The notes under the pieces were generated by a model, which made no database searches, was not told the DNA's origin, and was given only the letters and a program-made list of their open reading frames with translations. Made by a program: the position numbers and the translations under genes. A stretch of DNA of 64,000 bases from an uncultured Lachnospiraceae bacterium (GTDB taxonomy: Bacteria; Bacillota; Clostridia; Lachnospirales; Lachnospiraceae): assembly GCA_947178125.1 (NCBI GenBank), contig CAMWXB010000006.1:35638-99637 (forward strand), given 5' to 3'. This document shows positions 35,425 to 42,379 of this stretch, one piece after another. Within the stretch, counting starts at the first letter, position 1; each line of letters starts with the position of its first letter.

Positions 35425-36477
35425 ATGGCTTTTACAAATCTGGTAAAAAAAATCAACGAAAAAAGCATCATAGCCTGTATGCGGGACGGAAAGGCACATA
35501 CGAAGCAGGAACTTGCCCGGCTTACGGGGTTAAGTTTTCCGACCGTCGGGAAAATTGTAGAAGAATTTGCCGGGCGGGAGATGTTCGTCCGGCTGGGCAC
35601 GGATACGGAGAGCCCGGGCGGACGGAAAGCGGAGGTCTATCAGTTGAACCCGGATTTTGCACATATCCTGCTTTTGTTTCTGCAGGGAGAGACGGTCTAT
35701 TATCAGATTTGCGACGCGCTGGGAGCGGTGAAGGAGGAAGGCCGGAAAACGGGAAGGCCGGGACAGCTTCCTTTTTCTCTGCTGCAGGAAAGCATTGCGG
35801 CGGCAATGGCAGCGGATGGGAAAATCAGCGCGGTGGCGGCGGGCATTCCCGGAAGTGTGCATAACGGAACGGTCTGCTGTATTGACGGCTATCGGGAACT
35901 GGAGGGAAGAAATATCGGGGCGGAGCTTTCGGAGGCCGCGAAGGTGCCCGTCCGGGTCAGCAATAACATGAGTCTTGTTGCAATGGGGATGGCGGCACAG
36001 CTCGGGAAAAAGGAAGAAAGCGGGAATCCCGGAGCAGGAAAGCGCGGAAGCAGCGAAACGCTCGTCTGCATTCATCTTGCGGATACGGGGCCGGGGATGG
36101 GCGCGGTCGTGGACGGAAAACCTTTGCAGGGATTCAGCGGTTTTCAGGGGGAAGTCGGCTTCATGCCGCTATACGGGAACCGGACGGTACAGGAGATTGC
36201 GCTGGAGGGCTTTCGACAGATATCACCGGGAGAATGCCTTGGGAAAATGGCGGCCTGTATCTGTACGGTGTTGAACCCGGAGCAGGTCATCTGTTATCTG
36301 GAACAGGAGTATGCCAAAGCGGCGCAGGAACTTATGCAGTATTGTGAGCGGTATCTGCCAGAATATGCACATCCCCGGTTTGTATTCGACAGGGATTACA
36401 GGGCGGACTATCTTCATGGGCTGAAAGGAATGGGGCTGGAACTGTTGTACGGATATACGGAAGAAGACTGGTCTTAA
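35425..36477 (+). CDS. ROK-family transcriptional regulator
   Basis: A 350-residue NagC/XylR-type protein. N-terminal winged HTH at about 1-65 (SIIACMRDGKAHTKQELARLTG, then SFPTVGKIVEEF) fused to a ROK domain (AAGIPGSVHNG, VRVSNNMSLVAMG, GFQGEVGFMPL). The ROK cysteine zinc motif and kinase catalytic signatures are not seen, so it should bind a sugar rather than phosphorylate it. A short polar insert (KKEESGNPGAGKRGSSE) interrupts the domain near residue 195. Placed after the xylan importer terminator with its own consensus promoter; a XylR-like repressor of the neighbouring xylan genes is plausible but not shown. Confidence 0.88.
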   Translation: MAFTNLVKKINEKSIIACMRDGKAHTKQELARLTGLSFPTVGKIVEEFAGREMFVRLGTDTESPGGRKAEVYQLNPDFAHILLLFLQGETVYYQICDALGAVKEEGRKTGRPGQLPFSLLQESIAAAMAADGKISAVAAGIPGSVHNGTVCCIDGYRELEGRNIGAELSEAAKVPVRVSNNMSLVAMGMAAQLGKKEESGNPGAGKRGSSETLVCIHLADTGPGMGAVVDGKPLQGFSGFQGEVGFMPLYGNRTVQEIALEGFRQISPGECLGKMAACICTVLNPEQVICYLEQEYAKAAQELMQYCERYLPEYAHPRFVFDRDYRADYLHGLKGMGLELLYGYTEEDWS

Positions 36478-36532
36478 AAATGAAAATTTGTATGAATGTG
36501 TATTCCAAACAAAAAGGAGACTGATCATTAAA

Positions 36533-37882
36533 ATGAAAGGAAAAACAATGGATATGACTGCCGGAAAGCCGGCCGCGCTGTTGCTCCGGTTTTCCATGCC
36601 GCTCATTCTCGGAAATCTGTTCCAACAGCTTTATACTTTCGTGGATACGGTCATTGTCGGGCAGAAACTGGGCGTTTCCGCGCTTGCTGCGCTCGGGGCG
36701 ACGGAGTGGCTGAGTTTTATGATGTTCGGATTCATTCAGGGGCTGACGCAGGGCTTTTCCATCGGCATTTCCCAAAGCTTCGGAGAGGGAAAGAAGCATT
36801 TGGTACAGCAGGGAATCTTTCAGGCATTCTGTGCCTCCGCAGGTGCGGCGGTCATCATTACGGTCATCGGGCAGGGAATGCTCGTGCCGGTCTTAAAGCT
36901 GCTGCGGACGCCGGAGGAACTTTTCGGGATGGCATATTTATATCTGGAAATCCTGTATTTTGGCATTCCGGTTTCGTTTGCCTATAATATGCTGGCGGCC
37001 ATTCTGCGGGCGTTCGGGAACAGCCGGGCGCCGCTCATCGCAGTGTTGACTGCATCGTTTGCCAATATTTTCTTTGACATTGTTCTGGTCATGGGGCTGG
37101 GAATGGGTATCCGGGGAGCAGCATACGGAACACTGCTCTCACAGCTTTGCTCCGTTCTTTGCTGTATGGCAGCTCTCAGCCGGATAGAGCAGGCAAGAGT
37201 GGAACCAGCCAACCGGAAAATAAGCGTACGGATGTTTGCGGAGCAGATGAAACTGGGTGTGCCGATGGGACTTCAGAATATCATTACCGCGGTGGGCGGG
37301 CTGACAGTACAGTCGGTCGTGAACGGTTTCGGCATGCTGTTCCTTGCCGGGTATACGGCGGCAAACAGGCTGTACGGACTGTTGGAAACGGCCGCCTCTT
37401 CCTATGGATACGCGATTTCTACTTATACGGCGCAGAACATTGGCGCAGGGAAAAAAGAGAGGGTGCGTTCCGGTATCCTGACGGCACTCCTGCTCGGTGC
37501 GGCGACCGCATATCTGATGTCCTTTATTATGGTGATTTGGGGAAAGCCGATTCTGGGGCTTTTTATCGCGGGCAGCCAGGTGGAAGCAACGGCAGCGCTC
37601 CGGGTCGGTTATCGGTTCCTGTGCATTCTTGCGGCCTTTTTCCCGCTTTTGTATGCGCTCTATATTCTGCGTTCCTGCATACAGGGGATGGGCAACTCCA
37701 CGATGCCGATGCTGTCCAGTCTGATACAGGTTGGCATGCGGATTTTCTGTGCGGCGGTATTGACGAGGTACATTGGGAATGCGGGCGTATTCTGGGGTGA
37801 GATCATGGCGTGGCTCTGGGCGGATGTGTTTCTGGGAGCGGTGTTTGTTTATCGGTATCGGACAAATTTACGCCTAAAATGA
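36533..37882 (+). CDS. MATE-family efflux transporter
   Basis: Multidrug/toxin exporter of the MATE (DinF/NorM) family with twelve predicted helices. Signature stretches: LILGNLFQQLYTFVDTVIVGQKLG near the front, ALGATEWLSFMMFGFIQGLTQG and the repeat half PMGLQNIITAVGGLTVQSVVNGFG. Driven by a Na+ or H+ gradient (family knowledge). ATG at 36533 is kept; ATG at 36548 (AAAGGA six bases before) is equally possible. The open frame before them is not conserved in character. It follows the ROK gene by 55 bases. Confidence 0.9.
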   Translation: MKGKTMDMTAGKPAALLLRFSMPLILGNLFQQLYTFVDTVIVGQKLGVSALAALGATEWLSFMMFGFIQGLTQGFSIGISQSFGEGKKHLVQQGIFQAFCASAGAAVIITVIGQGMLVPVLKLLRTPEELFGMAYLYLEILYFGIPVSFAYNMLAAILRAFGNSRAPLIAVLTASFANIFFDIVLVMGLGMGIRGAAYGTLLSQLCSVLCCMAALSRIEQARVEPANRKISVRMFAEQMKLGVPMGLQNIITAVGGLTVQSVVNGFGMLFLAGYTAANRLYGLLETAASSYGYAISTYTAQNIGAGKKERVRSGILTALLLGAATAYLMSFIMVIWGKPILGLFIAGSQVEATAALRVGYRFLCILAAFFPLLYALYILRSCIQGMGNSTMPMLSSLIQVGMRIFCAAVLTRYIGNAGVFWGEIMAWLWADVFLGAVFVYRYRTNLRLK

Positions 37883-37942
37883 CAGGATAAAAAATGCCGG
37901 AAATGTTAGTATGGTCACAGAGGCAGGAAAAGGAGAACGAAT

Positions 37943-38845
37943 ATGGAATGGGTAACAGCATTACGGCAGGCAGTCAATTATATGGAGGCTCATCTTCTGG
38001 AGGATGTCAATGCCGCAGATATCGCGGAAGAAGTGCATATTTCCCCTTTTTATCTGCAAAAGGGTTTTAAACTCATGACGGGTTATTCCATCGGCGAATA
38101 TATGCGGTGCCGCAGGCTCTATCTGGCTGCCCTGGATGTGCTGACTGGAAGGGAAAAGATTATTGAGATTGCCTATCGATACGGGTATGACACGCCGGAA
38201 AGCTTTACGAAAGCATTTACCCGTTTTCATGGCGTATCGCCCGTTCAGGTGCGGAAGAACGCTTCCGCCATATGCACTTTCCTGCCTCTGAAAATCATTG
38301 TGACGATTCAGGGAGGAAAGGAAATGGATTATGTCGTAGAGAAAAAGAGCAGCTTTCAGGTGATCGGTCTTGGGCGGGAGTTCCTGTTTGACAGTTCTTA
38401 TGAAGACCTTCCGAAATACTGGGATGAATTTAAAGCAGAGTACGGAGATGTCATGTGCAGGAGAAGAAAGCCGCAGGGAGCGTTCGAACAGGCAATCTGT
38501 GATTATAATATCGGTGAATATGGCATCTGTATCGATGACCCGAAAGAGAATCAGGAAGGGAAGTTCCGCTATATGATAGCCGGCGCTTATTATGCCGGGG
38601 GAGATGTTCTGGAGGGAATGAGCGTATATACCTTCCCGGATATGGATTGGGCGAAGTTCCGCTGTTATGGGAAGATGCCGATGGCTTTGCAGGATGTGAA
38701 CACGATGATATTCAGGGAATGGCTGCCCGGAAATCCTGACTACGAGATGGCAATGGGGGCCAATATCGAATGGTATGAAGCAGGAGATGTGAACGCGGTG
38801 GATTACCGGAGCGAAATCTGGATCCCGGTCAGACGGAAAGTGTGA
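37943..38845 (+). CDS. AraC-family regulator with GyrI-like effector domain
   Basis: A 300-residue regulator of the Rob/SoxS-GyrI type. AraC double HTH first (about 8-108: NAADIAEEVHISPFYLQKGFK and IIEIAYRYGYDTPESFTKAF), then a GyrI-like/integron-associated effector domain (about 130-300: VVEKKSSFQVIGLGREF ... YEAGDVNAVDYRSEIWIPV) that binds small hydrophobic or cationic molecules in relatives. Located right after the MATE exporter, so it may be its drug-responsive activator (inference). Domain order (HTH before GyrI) is normal for the class. Confidence 0.9.
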   Translation: MEWVTALRQAVNYMEAHLLEDVNAADIAEEVHISPFYLQKGFKLMTGYSIGEYMRCRRLYLAALDVLTGREKIIEIAYRYGYDTPESFTKAFTRFHGVSPVQVRKNASAICTFLPLKIIVTIQGGKEMDYVVEKKSSFQVIGLGREFLFDSSYEDLPKYWDEFKAEYGDVMCRRRKPQGAFEQAICDYNIGEYGICIDDPKENQEGKFRYMIAGAYYAGGDVLEGMSVYTFPDMDWAKFRCYGKMPMALQDVNTMIFREWLPGNPDYEMAMGANIEWYEAGDVNAVDYRSEIWIPVRRKV

Positions 38846-38926
38846 GAAGAAGTTTTAAAGGCTTAATTGTTTGTGCCGTCTGTGACGGCATGACTGGAAG
38901 TGAGAAGGGAATGAAAATTTTTTGAT

Positions 38927-38964
38927 GACAGAGAGGCACAGACGCGTGCCTTTCTGTCATTTTA
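38927..38964 (+). terminator. Intrinsic terminator after AraC-GyrI gene
   Basis: A 13-bp stem (38927-38939 with 38946-38958, one G-U) followed by ATTTTAT. A smaller TGCCGTC/GACGGCA hairpin precedes it at 38874-38890. Confidence 0.75.
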
Positions 38965-38975
38965 TGTTTCAGATA

Positions 38976-39026
38976 TGGCAAGTCGTGTTCTGACTGCTTG
39001 CCAGTGGGAAAAATGTATGTTATGTT
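38976..39026 (+). promoter_or_regulatory. Promoter with inverted repeat before LytTR gene
   Basis: TTGCCA (38998-39003), 17-base spacer, TATGTT (39021-39026). The -35 box forms one arm of TGGCAAG (38976-38982)/CTTGCCA (38997-39003), a possible operator. Confidence 0.5.
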
Positions 39027-39122
39027 CAGAACGTGCAACGCTGTCAGAGGCAGGCGGCGCAGATGCCGCAGACTGCAGAAAGGCGTACAGGCATAGGACA
39101 GTGGGCATCAGGGAGGTCAGAA

Positions 39123-39566
39123 TTGAAAATAGAGATTAACGTAGATGAAAATATAGAGGATACGCACATCGTTATTTCCTGTAAGAAGCTGACGCCGGAG
39201 ATGGAAAAGCTGCTCGCCATGCTGCATATCCTCGAAAAGCAGCTGGCGGTGCAGAAAGGAGAAGAGACCTGTTTTCTGGATGTCTCTGAGGTTGTCTATA
39301 TTGAATCGGTGGATAGAAAATCTTTCATTTATACATTAAAAGAGGTGTATGAGTCCGATTTTAAGCTGTATGAACTGGAGCAGCAGCTGGAACCCTGCGG
39401 GTTTTTCCGGGCGAGCAAGTCCAGCCTGATTCAGCTGAAATATATCAAATCCTTACGGGCGGATATCAATAGAAGAATTAAAGTGACGCTGGAAAGCGGC
39501 GAACAGCTCATCGTTTCCAGACAGTACGCGGAAGAACTGAAAAGAAGGCTCGGATTGAAAGTGTGA
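39123..39566 (+). CDS. LytTR-type DNA-binding regulator
   Basis: A 147-residue stand-alone LytTR regulator without a receiver domain. Residues about 55-147 form the LytTR fold (CFLDVSEVVYIESVDRKSFIY, FFRASKSSLIQLKYI, LIVSRQYAEELKRRL). The start is TTG at 39123 with GGGAGG six bases upstream; the frame upstream of it is open but lacks a ribosome site. Paired with a DUF3021 membrane protein just downstream, a recurrent Firmicute module in which the membrane protein is thought to restrain the LytTR factor. Likely controls its own operon, including the ABC exporter. Confidence 0.88.
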   Translation: MKIEINVDENIEDTHIVISCKKLTPEMEKLLAMLHILEKQLAVQKGEETCFLDVSEVVYIESVDRKSFIYTLKEVYESDFKLYELEQQLEPCGFFRASKSSLIQLKYIKSLRADINRRIKVTLESGEQLIVSRQYAEELKRRLGLKV

Positions 39567-39584
39567 AGGAGGCGCGGTTATAAG

Positions 39585-40097
39585 ATGGAAGAGAGGAAAA
39601 CAATATTTGATCAGATTGGTCAGGTCTTTATGATATTTGGTTTTACGATGTTGATTCTTGTGGTGTTCTGCCTGTTGTTCGGGGAGCATGCGAAAGGATA
39701 TTCTACGATGTTCTCTTTTGGAAAAGAAGGCATCGGCGTCGAAACGATGCTGCAGTTCCTGCTGGCATCCGTATTTACAGTGACGCTGCGATGGCTCTTT
39801 TTTACGGATGCGCTGATTAAAAATATGACGGTCATTTTGCGGGCAGTCTGCATGGTGATTTCGGAAGTGCTTGTCATAATTGTCCTGATATTAATTTTCG
39901 GATGGTTCCCGGCAAACGAATGGCTTCCCTGGGTCATGTTTTTTATATCCTTTGCGGTCTGTTTTGCAATCAGTGTGGCGGTGACTGTTTTCCGGGAGAG
40001 ACTGGAAAATAAAAGAATGGAAGAGGCGCTTGAGCGGCTGAGGGAAAATGAATGCGCGATAAAAGCGGACAGTATGGAAGGGGAGAAAATGCGATGA
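39585..40097 (+). CDS. DUF3021 membrane protein
   Basis: A 170-residue integral membrane protein with four predicted helices (about 13-35, 55-70, 82-105 and 112-135) and a charged coiled C-terminal tail. DUF3021 proteins are encoded next to LytTR regulators and are believed to act as their membrane-bound partners. The last ~14 residues (IKADSMEGEKMR) are encoded by the first copy of a 35-bp tandem repeat that also makes up the start of the next ABC gene, so the tail is probably a recent by-product of duplication. Confidence 0.85.
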   Translation: MEERKTIFDQIGQVFMIFGFTMLILVVFCLLFGEHAKGYSTMFSFGKEGIGVETMLQFLLASVFTVTLRWLFFTDALIKNMTVILRAVCMVISEVLVIIVLILIFGWFPANEWLPWVMFFISFAVCFAISVAVTVFRERLENKRMEEALERLRENECAIKADSMEGEKMR

Positions 40098-40181
40098 AAG
40101 CAGACAGTATGGAGAGGGAGGAAACGCGATAAAAGCGGACAGTATGGAGAAGGAGGAGCCATGATGAAAGCGGATAATATG
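40056..40181 (+). repeat. 35-bp tandem repeat across an ABC gene start
   Basis: Units at 40056-40090, 40091-40125 and 40126-40160 plus a partial fourth at 40161-40181, which is the start of the ABC gene. Because 35 is not a multiple of 3, each copy shifts frame. The second unit yields a 12-codon ORF, ATG 40094 to TAA 40132, whose ATG overlaps the DUF3021 stop. Confidence 0.9.
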
Positions 40182-41018
40182 ATAGAACTGACGGATATCG
40201 TGCAGCGGTTCGGCGATAAAGAGGTATTGAAAGGCATTACCTTACAGATAAAGGCAGGTGAGATCTTCGGATTGCTCGGACCGTCCGGCGCCGGTAAAAC
40301 GACACTGATTAAAATCGTCACGGGGCAGCTTCGGCCAACGAAGGGAAGTGCATTGACAAACGGGACACCGGCTGTAGAGATGACGGGAGCCATGTACCGC
40401 CGGATTGGGATGATGATGGATATTCCCGGTCTCTATGGCAGGTTGAACTGTTATGATAATCTGAAATTATATGCCAGACTTTATGATATACCGGAAAAAA
40501 GGATTTACGAAGTACTGGAAAAGGTCGGCCTGTCGGACGCCAGGAGGTGTCCGGTAGAAAAGCTGTCTAAAGGCATGAAAGGAAGGCTTGCGCTCGCAAG
40601 GGCGGTCATGAACGAACCGACGCTCCTTTTTCTGGATGAACCGACGAGCGGACTTGACCCGGCCGCGACGCGCCGGATTCACGAACTGATTCTGGAAGAA
40701 CAGGCAAAAGGCACGACCGTTTTCCTGACGACCCACAATATGACGGAGGCGGAGAAACTGTGCCGGCATATCGCTTTGCTGTATGACGGAAATGTCGTGG
40801 AGTACGGCGAGCCAAAAGAGATATGCCGTAGATACGATCACAAAAGGAAACTGAAGATACGCCTGTATGACGGAAGATGTCTGGAACTTGGCAACGATAA
40901 AGACGCTGCGGAAGCGGTAGGAGAATATTTGAAACAGGAACTTCTCGAGACGATTCATTCCACGGAGCCCAATCTGGAAACGGTCTTTATGGAATTGACG
41001 GGAAAAGAACTGGTGTGA
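40161..41018 (+). CDS. ABC-2-type exporter ATP-binding protein
   Basis: ATPase subunit of a CcmA/BcrA-like exporter, 285 residues. Walker A LGPSGAGKTT near 37-46, signature LSKGMKGR near 135, Walker B LLFLDEPTSGLDP near 155-167, and the H-loop in FLTTHNMTEAEKL. The C-terminal ~70 residues form the usual accessory domain. AGGAGG at 40151-40156 serves ATG 40161 or the adjacent 40164, the latter at better spacing. Works with the permease downstream; substrate unknown, often antimicrobial peptides or drugs for LytTR-linked exporters. Confidence 0.9.
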   Translation: MMKADNMIELTDIVQRFGDKEVLKGITLQIKAGEIFGLLGPSGAGKTTLIKIVTGQLRPTKGSALTNGTPAVEMTGAMYRRIGMMMDIPGLYGRLNCYDNLKLYARLYDIPEKRIYEVLEKVGLSDARRCPVEKLSKGMKGRLALARAVMNEPTLLFLDEPTSGLDPAATRRIHELILEEQAKGTTVFLTTHNMTEAEKLCRHIALLYDGNVVEYGEPKEICRRYDHKRKLKIRLYDGRCLELGNDKDAAEAVGEYLKQELLETIHSTEPNLETVFMELTGKELV

Positions 41019-41057
41019 GAAGGGCCTTGGCTGAAAACCGGACGCAGTGGGAAAGGT

Positions 41058-41762
41058 ATGGTTATGAAAATGCGGAATATAAAAGCGGTTTTTTTAAAAC
41101 AGGTAAAGGATATTTTTAAAAACAAGACGATTTTGGTTCAGTTCGTTATGTTTCCGATGCTGGTCATCATCATGGAAAACGTGGTCGCTATGGAAGGCAT
41201 GCCGGAACATTTTTTTGTCAGGATGTTTTCATTCATGTATATCGGCATGGCGCCGCTTATCAGCATGGCGGCCATTCTTGCGGAGGAAAAAGAGGAGTGT
41301 ACTTTGAAGATGCTGCTGATGTCCGATGTGAAGCCGGCGGAATACCTGCTCGGGACGGGAAGCTGCGTTTTGTCCGCGTGCATGGCTGGAGCCTGTGTTT
41401 TCGGTATCGTTGGGGAATATGAAGGAAAGGCTTTTTTTTCTTTTCTCCTGATCATGGCCGCCGGCGCGGCAGCTTCTCTGTTGGTCGGGGCGGCCATCGG
41501 TACATGGAGCAGGAATCAGATGATGGCAACGTCGCTTGGAGTTCCTGTCATGCTGGTCTTTGCATTTCTGCCCATGCTGTCCATGTTCAACGAGACGATT
41601 GCCCGGATTGCAAAGATAACATATTCGGAGCAGATCAGCGTTTTGATCGGCGGGCTTGGGCAGAGCGGAGCCGGGGCAGAGAATGTGATCATCATTCTGC
41701 TCAATATCGCGGCGGCGTTTGGGTGTTTTGTGCTGGCTTATCGGCGGTGCGGGCTGGGATGA
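41058..41762 (+). CDS. ABC-2-type exporter permease
   Basis: A 234-residue membrane subunit with about six helices, beginning NIKAVFLKQVKDIFKNKTILVQFVMFPMLV, the typical ABC-2 front with a cytoplasmic amphipathic helix before helix one. An EEKEECTLKMLLMSDVKPAEYLLG loop between helices two and three marks the family. Partner of the preceding ATPase. Start at 41058 or 41064 cannot be separated. Confidence 0.85.
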   Translation: MVMKMRNIKAVFLKQVKDIFKNKTILVQFVMFPMLVIIMENVVAMEGMPEHFFVRMFSFMYIGMAPLISMAAILAEEKEECTLKMLLMSDVKPAEYLLGTGSCVLSACMAGACVFGIVGEYEGKAFFSFLLIMAAGAAASLLVGAAIGTWSRNQMMATSLGVPVMLVFAFLPMLSMFNETIARIAKITYSEQISVLIGGLGQSGAGAENVIIILLNIAAAFGCFVLAYRRCGLG

Positions 41763-41904
41763 AAGGGAATGTAATTCCAACCTCGTTTGCCGTTTTGATA
41801 AGGAGTAAGGCGGTTAAAGGGCTTTCGGTTTAATGAACTTTTTAACTTCTCATAAAAATCCAAAAGTCGAAATTATGGAGCTGAAACGCCAAAACATAAT
41901 ACAA

Positions 41905-42165
41905 TTATTGCTCCCTTTCATCCACATCCGAAAGCCCCTCTGCTGCGGCAGCCTGTCTGTCTTTCATCAGTCCATAGCACCAGATACAGAGCCAGAGCAG
42001 AATCGGCAGGACGATCGTCGTCAGCAGACATGCCGCGAACATCTTGCCTGCACCCGGAAAATCCAGACAGGCGACAATCAGCGTTACGAGATACAGTAAT
42101 ATTAAAATAATGACACAAAGAAGAGCGACAATTTGTTTTGGCGTTCTTTTTTTATTGTTTTTCAT
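41905..42165 (-). CDS. Small two-helix membrane protein
   Basis: An 86-residue protein: basic front KNNKKRTPKQ, two membrane helices (about 12-33 and 42-65), then a charged tail. It resembles small membrane proteins seen widely in Lachnospiraceae, without a known function. ATG at 42165 follows an AAAGGT; the longer frame to 42246 has no ribosome site. Monocistronic, convergent with the ABC permease gene. Confidence 0.65.
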   Translation of the reverse strand: MKNNKKRTPKQIVALLCVIILILLYLVTLIVACLDFPGAGKMFAACLLTTIVLPILLWLCIWCYGLMKDRQAAAAEGLSDVDEREQ

Positions 42166-42311
42166 GCTGATTTTACCTTTCAGTTTTTTGTTTTTTGGAG
42201 CCGATACGATATTTCTCATTATATTCTCATCCGGCATAAATTTCAAGAATGTAAACTTGCGGCAGGACTTGTCATTTTCTAAAGATTTGGGTGAATTACA
42301 CCGGCTGGTAT

Positions 42312-42319
42312 GGTATAAT
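42312..42319 (+). promoter_or_regulatory. Extended -10 promoter before beta-mannosidase gene
   Basis: TGGTATAAT-type box with TATAAT at 42314-42319; no good -35 at standard spacing, so it relies on the TG extension. About 60 bases before the ATG. Confidence 0.5.
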
Positions 42320-42379
42320 GTTCCTGGTTGGAGAGTAACAAAGTAAAATTTTCTGAGAAAGGAATGGTCATTAGCAAGG

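Noticed and set aside
40056..40181. CRISPR-like array
   Set aside because: The repeats are directly contiguous with no spacers and cover a gene start; the same holds for the 36-bp repeats at 21952 and 47541.
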